Shown here: one piece after another, positions 28,170 to 37,740 of the stretch
Layout of the letters: every line of letters starts with the position of its first letter
Position numbering within the stretch: the first letter of the stretch is position 1
Source of the DNA: Salinisphaera sp. Q1T1-3
Lineage (GTDB): Bacteria > Pseudomonadota > Gammaproteobacteria > Nevskiales > Salinisphaeraceae
DNA: 64,000 nt
Assembly: GCF_003602005.1 (NCBI RefSeq)
Contig: NZ_QZWD01000002.1
Coordinates: 62,001-126,000 of the forward strand
Direction: 5' to 3'
Notes under the pieces: model-generated
What the model saw: the letters and a program-made list of their open reading frames with translations, nothing else
The model's database searches: none
What the model was told of the DNA's origin: nothing
Made by a program: the position numbers and the translations under genes

Positions 28170-30968
28170 ATGACACAAGACAACAACACCGACCGCGCCC
28201 GATCCGAGGTCATCGACGAGGCCAGTCGTTTCGTCGCGCAGTGGCGTTCGCGTCATCCCGATCGGGCGGCAGCGCTCGTCTCGCAGGGCCGACTCGACAG
28301 CACCGGCACGGCCATGCCCGAGCCGGCGCCAACGGTCGTCGAAGGCGAGGATCTATCGGCGGCACTGCGGGCCTATCGCGATGAGTCGCTCGTCGTCATC
28401 GCCTGGCGCGATCTCGGCGGGCTGGATGACCTGGAGGCCACGCTGGCCGCGCTGTCGTGTCTGGCCGATCGCTGCATCGAGGCCGGCCTTCGGGCCGCCG
28501 AGCAGGCGGTTGCCGCCCGCTACAAGCCGCCGCGGGATGACGGCGGCGAGCCGGCGCGGCTGGCGGTGATCGGGATGGGCAAGCTCGGTGGCTGCGAGCT
28601 GAATTTTTCCTCCGATGTCGATCTGGTCTTTGCCTACGACGAGAGCGCCACGCTGCCGGCCGATGCCGATATCGACGTGGCCGGCTATTTCCGCAAGGTC
28701 GCCCAGCGGCTCGTTCGCATGCTGTCGGAGAACACCGCGGAGGGCTTCGTCTATCGCGTGGATACGCGGCTTCGGCCGTTCGGCGATGCCGGCGCTCTGG
28801 TGGCCAGCCTGCCGGCGATGGAATCGTACTACCAGAATCACGGCCGGGAATGGGAGCGCTATGCCTGGGTCAAGGCACGGCCGGTCGCTGGCGACAAGGC
28901 GGCCGGCAACGCGTTGATCCGCATGCTGCGACCGTTCGTCTATCGGCGCTACCTGGACTACGGCACCTTCGAATCGATCCGCGACATGAAACGTCTGATC
29001 GATACCCAGGTGCGTCGTACCGATGCCGCCAACGACATCAAGCGCGGGATCGGCGGCATCCGCGAGATCGAATTCGTGGCCCAGGCATTTCAGCTGATTC
29101 GGGGCGGCCAGGAACCGGACCTGCAGGATGCGCGTCTGCGTCCGACGCTGGCGCGCCTGGCCGATGCCGGCCATCTGGCCGCCGAGACGGCGTCCCAGCT
29201 CGATGCGGACTATGTCTATCTACGCCGGCTCGAGAATCGACTGCAGATGGTCGCCGACCAGCAGACACACGAATTGCCGAGCGATTCGGCCGACCGGGAT
29301 GTCATCGCCCGGGCCATGGGGTTTGCCGATCTCGCGGCCTTCGATACCGAGACCGAGACGGTGCGCCATCGGGTGCATGAGGCTTTCGATCGGATCTTCA
29401 TCGAGTCGACGGCGCCGACACCCGCCGCCGATGAGGCGCTCGATGCGCTCTGGGCGGGGCAGCTCGAGCGCGGTGCGGCCGAGACGCTGTTGACTGGTTA
29501 CGGCGTCGATGCACCCGGCGTGGTCCTGGACGCGCTGGACGGTCTGCACGATCAGCGTCTCTATCGGATGCTCGGTGACCGCGGCCGGCGCTGGATCGCC
29601 CGGCTCGTGCCGCTGATCATCGCCGCTGCCGGCCGGACCAACGAGGCGACCGGGGCCATCACGCGTACGCTGCGCGTGGTCTCCGAAATCGTTGGGCGCA
29701 GCAACTATATCGCGCTGTTGGTCGAACACCCGGCAGCACTCGCCACGCTCATGCGTCTGTGCGCGGCCAGCAGCTGGATCACGAGCCGGATTGCCGAGCA
29801 GCCGGCGCTGCTGGATACGCTGCTCGACGCACGCCAGCTCTACCGACCTGCCTCGCGGGCCGAGCTGGCGGCCACGCTGGATGCCGATCGCGCTGCCATC
29901 GACGAGACGGATCTCGAAGGCCAGATGAACGCACTGCGACGTTTCCAGCAGAGCGCGACATTGCGGATCGCCGCTGCCGACGTCACTGATGCCATGCCGT
30001 TGATGATCGTCTCCGACAGGCTCACCGAGGTCGCCGAAGTCGTGCTGGGCGCGGCGCTGTCCATGGCCTGGCAACAGATGACGATGCGCTTCGGCGTCCC
30101 GGTCGATGCGGCCGGTCGCGAATCGGCGTTCGCGATCGTGGCCTATGGCAAGCTCGGCGGGCTGGAACTCGGCTATGCCTCGGACCTGGATCTGGTCTTC
30201 GTCTATGACGGGCCGAACGAGGGCCAGACGGTCGACGGTCCGCGATCGTTGACCAATCAGGTGTTCTTCACACGCCTGGCCCAGCGCCTCATTCATATTC
30301 TGTCGACCCAGACCATCGCCGGCCGAGCCTATGAAATCGATATGCGCCTGCGGCCGTCCGGCAACGCCGGGCTCATGGTCACGCACGTCGAGGCGTTTGC
30401 GACCTATCAGTTCGAAAAAGCCTGGACGTGGGAGCATCAGGCGCTGGTACGGGCCCGCTATGTCGCTGGCGCGCCCGGGCTCGGCGCACGTTTCGACGAG
30501 ATCCGCCGCACGGTGCTGGCACGCGAGCGCGATCTCGGCGCGCTGGCCGGCGACGTGGCAGCGATGCGTGACCGCATGCGACGCGTCAAGGACGAGTCCA
30601 GCGCGCAGGCATTCGATATCAAGCAGATGCCCGGCGGGCTGATCGATATCGAATTCATGGCTCAGTACGCGGCCCTGGCCTACAGTCATCGTCATGCCGA
30701 GATTTCCCGTTTCACCGATGCGATCCGGATTCTCGAGAGCGTCGAATCGGCCGGCCTCGCGGATCGCGCCGACATCAAGGTTCTGACCGATGCCTATCGC
30801 CACGATCGTCGCTTCGCGCATGCTGCGGCACTGCGCGAAGAACGGGCAATGATGTCGCGCGAGGCCCAGGCCGCGGATCGCGACCGGATTGCCGCGTTAT
30901 GGCAGGCATGGATCGGTGATATCGCCGCAACGCCGTCCGAGGCGGGTACGGAGACTCCGGGTGGCTGA
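28170..30968 (+). CDS. glnE: Bifunctional glutamine synthetase adenylyltransferase/deadenylase
   Basis: A 932-residue cytosolic enzyme that adenylylates and deadenylylates glutamine synthetase in response to PII. Two nucleotidyltransferase domains are seen. The N-terminal deadenylylase domain has AVIGMGKLGGCELNFSSDVDLVFAY near residue 135, and the C-terminal adenylylase domain has AIVAYGKLGGLELGYASDLDLVFVYDG near residue 660. Length is typical. The stop overlaps the start of the next glycosyltransferase by 8 bp, as glnE adjoins LPS-core genes in pseudomonads too. The start at 28170 follows no strong ribosome-binding site. Confidence 0.95.
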   Translation: MTQDNNTDRARSEVIDEASRFVAQWRSRHPDRAAALVSQGRLDSTGTAMPEPAPTVVEGEDLSAALRAYRDESLVVIAWRDLGGLDDLEATLAALSCLADRCIEAGLRAAEQAVAARYKPPRDDGGEPARLAVIGMGKLGGCELNFSSDVDLVFAYDESATLPADADIDVAGYFRKVAQRLVRMLSENTAEGFVYRVDTRLRPFGDAGALVASLPAMESYYQNHGREWERYAWVKARPVAGDKAAGNALIRMLRPFVYRRYLDYGTFESIRDMKRLIDTQVRRTDAANDIKRGIGGIREIEFVAQAFQLIRGGQEPDLQDARLRPTLARLADAGHLAAETASQLDADYVYLRRLENRLQMVADQQTHELPSDSADRDVIARAMGFADLAAFDTETETVRHRVHEAFDRIFIESTAPTPAADEALDALWAGQLERGAAETLLTGYGVDAPGVVLDALDGLHDQRLYRMLGDRGRRWIARLVPLIIAAAGRTNEATGAITRTLRVVSEIVGRSNYIALLVEHPAALATLMRLCAASSWITSRIAEQPALLDTLLDARQLYRPASRAELAATLDADRAAIDETDLEGQMNALRRFQQSATLRIAAADVTDAMPLMIVSDRLTEVAEVVLGAALSMAWQQMTMRFGVPVDAAGRESAFAIVAYGKLGGLELGYASDLDLVFVYDGPNEGQTVDGPRSLTNQVFFTRLAQRLIHILSTQTIAGRAYEIDMRLRPSGNAGLMVTHVEAFATYQFEKAWTWEHQALVRARYVAGAPGLGARFDEIRRTVLARERDLGALAGDVAAMRDRMRRVKDESSAQAFDIKQMPGGLIDIEFMAQYAALAYSHRHAEISRFTDAIRILESVESAGLADRADIKVLTDAYRHDRRFAHAAALREERAMMSREAQAADRDRIAALWQAWIGDIAATPSEAGTETPGG

Positions 30969-32019
30969 TCTGACCCACGTCAATCTCGCGCGTGGTTTCC
31001 GCGGGGGCGAACGCCAGACGGCGCTGCTCATCCGCGCCCTGGCTGAACGCGGTATGCGCCAGCGGGTGATCGGGCGACGCGGCGAGCCGCTGCTGGCACG
31101 GCTGGCCGATGTGCCGAACCTGGAACGCATCGCGATCCGCAAGCCTTTCATCCTCTCGATCCATCATCTGCGCGCCGGGCTCACCCATGCCCACGACGGC
31201 AAGGGGGCGCATTTCGCGCATGCGGCCTACCATGTCTTCGGCACGCGTTATGTCGTCACCCGACGGGTCGACAACGTGCCCAGCAATTCCCCGAGCACCC
31301 GGGCGCTGTTCGCCCGCGCGGCTCGGGTGGTCGTATTGTCCGATGCGATCGGTCGGGTGCTTGCGGCCCGCTATCCGGGGCTCGTCACGCAACGTATTCC
31401 CAGTGCGGCGGCCGATCTGGCGATCGACACGCAAAAGGCGTCCGCGCTGCGCGCGCGTTTCGGCGGGCGATGCGTTGTCGGCCAGGTCGGTGCACTCGAC
31501 GACAGTCAGAAAGGCCAGTTCGACACGCTGGCCGCGGCCCGTACGCTGCTTGCCGAGGCCGACGACTGGCGTTTCGTGTTCGTCGGCAGCGGACGCGACG
31601 AGCAAGCGCTTGCAGACAAGGCGCGCGCGATGCCGCAGGTTTCGTTCGCCGGTCAGGTCGATAATGTCGGCGATTATCTGGCTGCGCTCGATATCTTCGT
31701 TTTTCCATCGCGTCACGAAGGGCTCGGGTCGACGCTGCTGGATGCCATGGTCGCAGGGCGGCCGATCGTCGCCACTGCGGTCGACGGCATTCCCGAGCTG
31801 ATCGAAGACGGGGTCAACGGCCTGCTCGTGCCACCGGACGATCCGGCCGCGCTGGCCGCGGCGCTGCGCCGTCTGCGCAACGACCCGGCACTGGCCGCGC
31901 GTCTGGCGAGTGCCGGACGCGAGCGTGTGGCTCGTTATACTGTGGCCGCCATGGCCGAGCGTTATCGCGCGCTCTATGCCGAGCTCGGCGTGGCTGCAAC
32001 CGCGGAAACCGACGCATAA
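30961..32019 (+). CDS. Glycosyltransferase family 4, first of the LPS-core block
   Basis: A 352-residue GT-B transferase. Motifs are THVNLARGFRGGERQTALLI at the N-terminus and the donor signature ALDIFVFPSRHEGLGSTLLDAMVAGRPIVATAVDGIPELIEDG, standard for GT4. It starts at GTG 30961, 8 bp inside the end of glnE, with GGAG about 9 nt upstream; the longer frame starting at 30889 is rejected as it sits within glnE. hldD follows 26 bp on. Probably adds a core or O-chain sugar, which is not identified. Confidence 0.88.
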   Translation: MADLTHVNLARGFRGGERQTALLIRALAERGMRQRVIGRRGEPLLARLADVPNLERIAIRKPFILSIHHLRAGLTHAHDGKGAHFAHAAYHVFGTRYVVTRRVDNVPSNSPSTRALFARAARVVVLSDAIGRVLAARYPGLVTQRIPSAAADLAIDTQKASALRARFGGRCVVGQVGALDDSQKGQFDTLAAARTLLAEADDWRFVFVGSGRDEQALADKARAMPQVSFAGQVDNVGDYLAALDIFVFPSRHEGLGSTLLDAMVAGRPIVATAVDGIPELIEDGVNGLLVPPDDPAALAAALRRLRNDPALAARLASAGRERVARYTVAAMAERYRALYAELGVAATAETDA

Positions 32020-32045
32020 GCCTTCGACAACGAAAAGGGCAGGGC

Positions 32046-32990
32046 ATGATCATCGTCACCGGCGCCGCCGGCTTCATCGGCAGCAATCTCGTGGCCGGAC
32101 TCAACGCGCGCGGCATCACCGACATCATGGCGGTCGACGATTTCGCCGACGGCCACAAGTGCATCAATCTGGCCGATCTGGATTTCTTCGATTATCTCGA
32201 ATACGACGATCTCGCCGCGCGCATGGACGCGGGCGAATACTTCGGCGATATCGATGCCATCTTCCATCAGGGCGCCTGCTCGGACACCACCGAATGGGAT
32301 GGCCGTTATGTCATGGCACGCAACTTCACCTACTCGAAATGTCTGCACCGCTGGGCGGGTGTCCACGGCGTGCCGTTCATCTACGCATCCTCGGCCTCGG
32401 TCTACGGTATGGGCCCGCAGTTCATCGAGTCGCGGTCGGCCGAGCGGCCGTTGAACATGTACGCCTTTTCCAAGTTCGCCTTCGACCAGTACGTGCGTGC
32501 CCGCCCGAGCTCGTCCCCGGTTGCCGGGCTGCGATATTTCAACGTCTATGGCCCGCGCGAAGGGCACAAGGGGAAAATGGCGAGCGTGGCGCGTCATTTT
32601 TCCGCCCAGATCGCCGAGACCGGCGAGTGTCGCCTGTTTCGCGGCTCGCACGGCTACGGCGACGGCGAACAGCGACGGGATTTCATCCATGTCGACGACG
32701 TCGTGGCCGTCAATCTCTGGCTTTTGGACAATCCGCACGTCTCGGGAGTGTTCAACTGCGGCACCGGGCGCTCGCAGACCTTCAACGAGGTCGCCGATGC
32801 GGTCATCGCCTGGCATGGCCGGGGCGAAAAACGCTATATCGATTTTCCGGATTCGCTGGTCGGGGCCTATCAGAGCTATACCGAGGCCGACATGGGCGCA
32901 CTGCGAGCGGCCGGCTACGACCGCGCGTTCATGGATGTTCAGACCGGCGTGCCACGTTATCTCGACTGGCTCGCCAGGCAGGCCGGATGA
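32046..32990 (+). CDS. hldD: ADP-L-glycero-D-manno-heptose 6-epimerase
   Basis: A 314-residue SDR-type epimerase (RfaD/HldD) converting ADP-D,D-heptose to ADP-L,D-heptose for the inner core of LPS. NAD is bound at TGAAGFIGSN (residues 5-14); the catalytic Y139 and K143 are in NMYAFSKFAFDQY. Family-specific stretches FHQGACSDTTEWDG, YFNVYGPREGHKGKMASV and RRDFIHVDDVV are present. It is flanked by core glycosyltransferases and lies in the same block as hldE. Confidence 0.96.
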   Translation: MIIVTGAAGFIGSNLVAGLNARGITDIMAVDDFADGHKCINLADLDFFDYLEYDDLAARMDAGEYFGDIDAIFHQGACSDTTEWDGRYVMARNFTYSKCLHRWAGVHGVPFIYASSASVYGMGPQFIESRSAERPLNMYAFSKFAFDQYVRARPSSSPVAGLRYFNVYGPREGHKGKMASVARHFSAQIAETGECRLFRGSHGYGDGEQRRDFIHVDDVVAVNLWLLDNPHVSGVFNCGTGRSQTFNEVADAVIAWHGRGEKRYIDFPDSLVGAYQSYTEADMGALRAAGYDRAFMDVQTGVPRYLDWLARQAG

Positions 32991-32997
32991 GCGGGCC

Positions 32998-34218
32998 ATG
33001 AATCGGCCGATCCGGATCGCGCACTACGTCAGCCTGTCGGGATTCGGCGGCGTCGAACAACAGTTCTCGGCGTTCGCTGTGCGGGCAGCCAGACGTGCCG
33101 GCGTATCGCAGACCGCGGTTGCCTGCAGCCGTGAGATTCACCCGCATCACGCCGAGGCGTTGTCGCAGCTCGATGACTGGGCGTTCGAGAAGAAATGGCG
33201 GGGCTGGACGATCCCGAAACGCCCCCGGGCCTGGCGGCGCCGCTGGGCCCGGCATCTGGTGGGCACACAGCAGCCCGACGTGGCGCTGCTCTGGAACCGA
33301 CTGGGCCAGCAGGCCAGGGCGATCGAGCTGATCGGGGCGCGGCGCGCGCTCTACTGGGAACACGGTTCGGCCTGGCTGTTCGGCGAGGACGAGGCCAAGC
33401 GTGCGGCATTGGCCCGCATGCCCGCCGTGATCGCCAACTCGGTCGCCGCGCGTCGCATGCTCCAGCTGCGCTGGGACTACGATGGCCCGGTGCGCGTCAT
33501 TCCCAACGGCGTGCGGGCGCCGGTGGCTAACACGTCGCGTACGTTGTTGTCGGACCGGCCGATCCGGCTCGGTGTGGCCGGCCGACTGATTCCGATCAAG
33601 GGCGTGGTACTGGCGCTCCACACGCTGGCTAGACTGACCGAGCAGGGTGTGTCGGCCACGCTGTCGATCGCCGGCGACGGCCCCCTTCGAGCCCGGCTTG
33701 CCGCGCAGGCAGAACAGCTGGGCGTTCAGACGCGCGTGCACTTTGCCGGCGTCGTTGACGACATGCCGGGCTTTTTCGCCGGTATCGATCTGCTCATACA
33801 TCCGGCGCTGCGCGAACCCTTCGGTATGGTCGCGGCCGAAGCCCAGGCCGCTGGCGTGCCCGTGGTCTGCAGTGCGGTCGACGGCCTGCCCGAAGTGGTC
33901 GCCGACGATGTGTCTGGCCTCTGTGTCCCGCCGGTCTCGGATCTGACTCGCCATCGCGCGCTCGGCGGCGACAACGACGGGCTGCCGCCGGTGGTCTATC
34001 AGCCGACCACCGATCGGGTTGCTGCCCCTCTGATCTGCGAGCCGGCCGATTTGGCCGGTGCCGTGGCCGCGCTGGCTGGCGATCCGACCCGCTATCATGC
34101 GATGAGCGAGGCGGCTCTGGCGCGCATGCGGGCCGGTTTCGGTTTCGAGACCCATGTCGAAGGCGTGCTTGCCGCGGCCCGGGAATATGCCGAGACCGGC
34201 ACCTTGAACGTCTCATGA
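32998..34218 (+). CDS. Glycosyltransferase family 4 (LPP signature group), copy A
   Basis: A 406-residue GT-B transferase. N-terminal RIAHYVSLSGFGGVEQQFSAF, a central LRWDYDGPVRVIPNGV and the donor motif IHPALREPFGMVAAEAQAAGVPVVCSAVDGLPEVV fit GT4. It starts at ATG 32998, eight bases after hldD, and its stop overlaps the next gene by 4 bp. It shares an LPPVVYQPTTDRVAAP segment with the following gene and with the GT4 at 23.9 kb, a feature I do not know from common GT4 subfamilies. Donor and acceptor are unknown. Confidence 0.87.
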   Translation: MNRPIRIAHYVSLSGFGGVEQQFSAFAVRAARRAGVSQTAVACSREIHPHHAEALSQLDDWAFEKKWRGWTIPKRPRAWRRRWARHLVGTQQPDVALLWNRLGQQARAIELIGARRALYWEHGSAWLFGEDEAKRAALARMPAVIANSVAARRMLQLRWDYDGPVRVIPNGVRAPVANTSRTLLSDRPIRLGVAGRLIPIKGVVLALHTLARLTEQGVSATLSIAGDGPLRARLAAQAEQLGVQTRVHFAGVVDDMPGFFAGIDLLIHPALREPFGMVAAEAQAAGVPVVCSAVDGLPEVVADDVSGLCVPPVSDLTRHRALGGDNDGLPPVVYQPTTDRVAAPLICEPADLAGAVAALAGDPTRYHAMSEAALARMRAGFGFETHVEGVLAAAREYAETGTLNVS

Positions 34219-35462
34219 CGCGATCGGGCTCGACGCTGCTGCACTATGTCAGCCTCGACGGCGCTGGTGGGGTAGAGCTTCAGTTCGCCGATTTCGTCGA
34301 CCGCGCGGCGACAGTCGAGGGCACCCGCTCGGCGGTCGTGGCCTGTGGGCGCCGCGTTCATCCATTGGTAGGCGCGCGGCTGCCGCGTGATACCGCCATC
34401 GTGCGCGAGAAATACGCTGCCGGCCTCAAGCTGCCGCGCTGGCCGGCCGGGCTGCGGCGCGGATTGCAGTATCGGCACGTCCGGCGCTTCGCCCCTGAGG
34501 CGGTGGTCATCTGGAACCGGTTGCGCGACAGTTTGAACACGCTGGCCGCGGTCGGGCCCGAGCGCTGTGTCTACTGGGAACGGGGGGCGGCCTGGTTCGC
34601 GGACGAGACGCCGGCCAAACGCGCGTTTCTGGCCGGGGTGCAGGCTATCCTGTGCAACAGTCGCGCCGCGCAACGCATGCTCGAGTTGCGTTGGGATTAT
34701 CGTGGCCAGGCTTGTGTGGTACCCAACGCTCTGCGGCCGGCGATTGCTGCGCACGGGGCGAGTGCACCGCGGCCCGCCCCCGTGCCCGGCGCTGTGTGGC
34801 AACTCGGCGTAGTGGCTCGTCTGGCATCGATCAAGGGCGTGGCGATCGCGATCCATGCGCTGGCGATATTGCGTGATCACGGGCACCACGCCCGGCTGGC
34901 AATCGCCGGCGACGGCCCCGAGCGATCGCGGCTGACCGCGCTCGTGACGCGTCTCGGTCTGGACGAGGCCGTGACCTTCCATGGCCTGGTTTCCGACATG
35001 GGCGCGTTCTATCACGATATCGATCTACTCGTGCATCCGGCACTGCGCGAACCGTTCGGCCAGATTGGGCTTGAGGCGGCGGCGCACGGCGTACCGGCCG
35101 TCGTGGCGGCCGTCGACGGGCTGGTGGAGGTCGTCGAAGATGGGACCACCGGACTGTGTTTGACACCGAGTGAACCGATCACGACTTATCGCCAGCTTGC
35201 CGGCGGGGCATCCGATCTGCCGCCCCTGGTCTACGATCCGATCGACGACACGCTGGCTGAGCCCCGGGCGGTCGCCCCGGATGCACTGGCCGCTGCCGTG
35301 GCGCGCCTGCTGACCGACGATGCGCGATATGCGGCGTTCAGTGCCGCGGGGCTGGCACGCGTCGCGCGCGATTTCGATTTCGACCGGCATGTAAACCGCG
35401 CGCTGACGGCCATCGAGGGGTTCACTGCCCGAGGCCGGCTCGCCTGGGAGGAGACCTCATGA
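34215..35462 (+). CDS. Glycosyltransferase family 4 (LPP signature group), copy B
   Basis: A 415-residue paralogue of the preceding protein: LLHYVSLDGAGGVELQFADF at the N-terminus, LRWDYRGQACVVPNAL and VHPALREPFGQIGLEAAAHGVPAVVAAVDGLVEVV in the donor region, and LPPLVYDPIDDTLAEP near the C-terminus. The gene starts inside the previous stop codon (ATGA) and its own stop overlaps the next start. The tandem arrangement indicates local duplication. It probably uses the same or a closely related donor sugar, in the core or an outer extension. Confidence 0.87.
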   Translation: MTRSGSTLLHYVSLDGAGGVELQFADFVDRAATVEGTRSAVVACGRRVHPLVGARLPRDTAIVREKYAAGLKLPRWPAGLRRGLQYRHVRRFAPEAVVIWNRLRDSLNTLAAVGPERCVYWERGAAWFADETPAKRAFLAGVQAILCNSRAAQRMLELRWDYRGQACVVPNALRPAIAAHGASAPRPAPVPGAVWQLGVVARLASIKGVAIAIHALAILRDHGHHARLAIAGDGPERSRLTALVTRLGLDEAVTFHGLVSDMGAFYHDIDLLVHPALREPFGQIGLEAAAHGVPAVVAAVDGLVEVVEDGTTGLCLTPSEPITTYRQLAGGASDLPPLVYDPIDDTLAEPRAVAPDALAAAVARLLTDDARYAAFSAAGLARVARDFDFDRHVNRALTAIEGFTARGRLAWEETS

Positions 35463-36604
35463 GCCAACCGCGTATGGCCATCGTGTTTCGCGGGATCGGT
35501 GATATCGGTGGAACGAACAACACCATTGCCGATCATGCCCGGGCTTTCGTTCGGGCCGGTTATGCGGTCGATCTGATCGGCGAGAAAGTTGGCCGCGGTG
35601 GGGTCACGCCTGATATGGGGCGGCCGGTTCGTATCGCGCGGCTGCCGCTTTTGAAAAAACAGCGCTGGCGCTGGTTCGCCGACCGTGCGGATGCGCATAT
35701 CGCCAGCCGAAACTACGATTTCGTGGCCGGCCATGGCCACAATCGGAAACAGACCGTGCTTTCGATGCACAACTGCCTGCATCTCGCACACGAAGCGGTG
35801 CATGAAGAAACGCTTGATGCGCGCGGCGGTCTCGCCGAGATTCACGATGCCATCTTCGCGGCAGGCGAGTTCGCGGCCTGTATCTGCAATTCGCGACTGA
35901 TGCAGACCGATCTGACCATGCGCTACGGGGTCGATCCGGCGCGGTTGCCGATCATTCATCCCGGTTATCGGCCCGCACAGTTCAATCGCGCAGACCGTGC
36001 GCGCTACCGCGAGGCGACCCGGGCGGCTTTGGGCTGTACCGAGACGCTGTTGCTGGGCCTGGTTACCTCGGGCGACTTCGCCAAGCGCGGACTCGATATG
36101 CTGTTGGCCGCCTATGCAAAGTTGCCGTCGGCCACACGCGAGGCCACGCGCGTGCTCGTTCTGGGCAAGCAGGGCGGCGCGGCGCGTTTCAACCGACAGG
36201 CCGAAGCGCTGGGTATCGCCGATCGGCTGATCTTTGTCGGTGCCACGACAACGCCCGAACGTTATTTTCATGCCTTGGATATCTGTGTGCATCCGGCGCG
36301 TGTCGAGGAATTCGGTCAGGTCGTGCAGGAGGCCATGGCCTGTGGGGTGCCGGTCGTGGCTACCCGTGCGGTGGGCGCGATGGAACGCCTGCCGCCCGAT
36401 TATGTCCAGGCCCTGCCGGATCGCCCGAGCGTGGACGGTCTCGCCGCGCAGCTGGCGGACATGATTGCCTCAGCCGAGCGTCGTACGGCCTGGGCCGAAG
36501 CCGGCCATGCGGCCGTGGTAGCCAATACCGATGCCGAGAACTTCCGGGCCACCCGGGCGCTGTATCGACAATACGGTCTGCCGGTGCTGCCGCCGGTTGC
36601 CTGA
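35459..36604 (+). CDS. Glycosyltransferase family 4
   Basis: A 381-residue GT-B transferase of the LPS block. It opens MAIVFRGIGDIGGTNNTIADHARAFV and has the VHPARVEEFGQVVQEAMACGVPVVATRAVGA donor motif. Homologues of this group often transfer sugars in the LPS outer core. It is the last gene of the run joined by ATGA overlaps. A 141-bp gap follows that contains a promoter for the next gene. Confidence 0.87.
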   Translation: MSQPRMAIVFRGIGDIGGTNNTIADHARAFVRAGYAVDLIGEKVGRGGVTPDMGRPVRIARLPLLKKQRWRWFADRADAHIASRNYDFVAGHGHNRKQTVLSMHNCLHLAHEAVHEETLDARGGLAEIHDAIFAAGEFAACICNSRLMQTDLTMRYGVDPARLPIIHPGYRPAQFNRADRARYREATRAALGCTETLLLGLVTSGDFAKRGLDMLLAAYAKLPSATREATRVLVLGKQGGAARFNRQAEALGIADRLIFVGATTTPERYFHALDICVHPARVEEFGQVVQEAMACGVPVVATRAVGAMERLPPDYVQALPDRPSVDGLAAQLADMIASAERRTAWAEAGHAAVVANTDAENFRATRALYRQYGLPVLPPVA

Positions 36605-36624
36605 CGCCTGTGGCGTTCGGCGGC

Positions 36625-36653
36625 TTGTCGCCACGCGAGTCGGCGACGATAAT
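36625..36653 (+). promoter_or_regulatory. Sigma-70 promoter candidate for the GT2 gene at 36746
   Basis: TTGTCG (36625-36630) is separated by exactly 17 bp from GATAAT (36648-36653), giving transcription about 85 bp upstream of the GT2 start. This suggests a new transcription unit after the linked glycosyltransferase run. Confidence 0.5.
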
Positions 36654-36745
36654 GCGTTCCATCAAGGTGCTCCGGCCCCGGCGTGACGACACGGGTGCCG
36701 GGGCGATTCGTCCCGGCGGCCCGGCCGCCCGCTTTCGAGCCCGCC

Positions 36746-37717
36746 ATGACCGACGCGCGTGCCGCGACCCGTCTCCGGGTCTATGTCTTTTCCTACAATC
36801 GTCCCGATTTTCTGGAAAATATCGTGCGCTCGGTCACGACGCTGATTCCCGAGGCCACGCTCACGATCATCGACGATGACAGCGAGGATCGTAAGACGCG
36901 CCGGCTGCTGGCCGGATATGCCGACCGATACGCGATCATGCGGCCGTCCACCCATGCCAGCGACCAGACTTACAAGACCGGCGGGCTGTACGCCAACAAG
37001 ACGCTCGCGCTGGAAGACGCGATCGCGCACGACGCCGACTACATGCTCTACATGCATGATGATCAGCAGATCGTGCGCGCTGTCGACGTACAGGACATGG
37101 ACCGCTTCGATACGTTCTTTGCTGCCAACCCCGACGTTCTCGAACTCCAGCCATGTTTCTTCAAGCATGATCTGCGCGAGGCCGATGCGCACTACACGCG
37201 GCTCGATGCCAGCGGGATGGCGTATTTTCGTGACAACGAGAACGCGCGTGGCCACAAGCATTTCGCCGGCTCGGGCCTGTTTCATGTAGCGCGGACGAAG
37301 CAGACCATCGGCGTCTTCGGGCTGGGCGAGAAGATCAACGAGGCGTTTCTGGCCGAGCGTGGCATTTACATGGGCTTCTATGCCTGGCCGTTCATGGCCT
37401 GGCTGCCGTTTCCCATTTCCTATCGCGGCAAGAAGCGCAGCCTGGCCCATCGGGCAATGGAATGGCTGGGCGGCGGCGGTTTCCATCCGATCGATACCGT
37501 CGAAGGAGACAAACGCGAGCGCCTGATGACGCGGGATCTGGCCGAGCGTCCGGTCGCCGAGGACTGGCTGATCGCACCGACGGCGCCGAAGGCCGAAAAA
37601 TGGTCGACGATGGGTGGTTTTTACAATGCCAGTGCACGCCGTGGCTTTCGCAAGGCACTGGCGCGTCTGATCTGGAAGCAGGTCAACAAGGCCAACCGAC
37701 GCGAGCGGACTGGCTAA
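36746..37717 (+). CDS. Glycosyltransferase family 2-like
   Basis: A 323-residue protein with a GT-A fold. The N-terminus LRVYVFSYNRPDFLENIVRSV, the nucleotide segment TIIDDDSEDRKTR and the metal motif YMLYMHDDQQIV are visible. The ATG at 36746 (MTDARAA) is chosen because the predicted start at 36683 would add non-conserved residues. The following gene is convergent. The glycan it modifies is unknown; the position next to core genes suggests LPS. Confidence 0.78.
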   Translation: MTDARAATRLRVYVFSYNRPDFLENIVRSVTTLIPEATLTIIDDDSEDRKTRRLLAGYADRYAIMRPSTHASDQTYKTGGLYANKTLALEDAIAHDADYMLYMHDDQQIVRAVDVQDMDRFDTFFAANPDVLELQPCFFKHDLREADAHYTRLDASGMAYFRDNENARGHKHFAGSGLFHVARTKQTIGVFGLGEKINEAFLAERGIYMGFYAWPFMAWLPFPISYRGKKRSLAHRAMEWLGGGGFHPIDTVEGDKRERLMTRDLAERPVAEDWLIAPTAPKAEKWSTMGGFYNASARRGFRKALARLIWKQVNKANRRERTG

Positions 37718-37740
37718 GTCCAGGCGGCGTATCGTGTCCT

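Noticed and set aside
29220-30821. 533-residue minus-strand frame inside glnE
   Set aside because: Antisense to conserved catalytic domains of GlnE.
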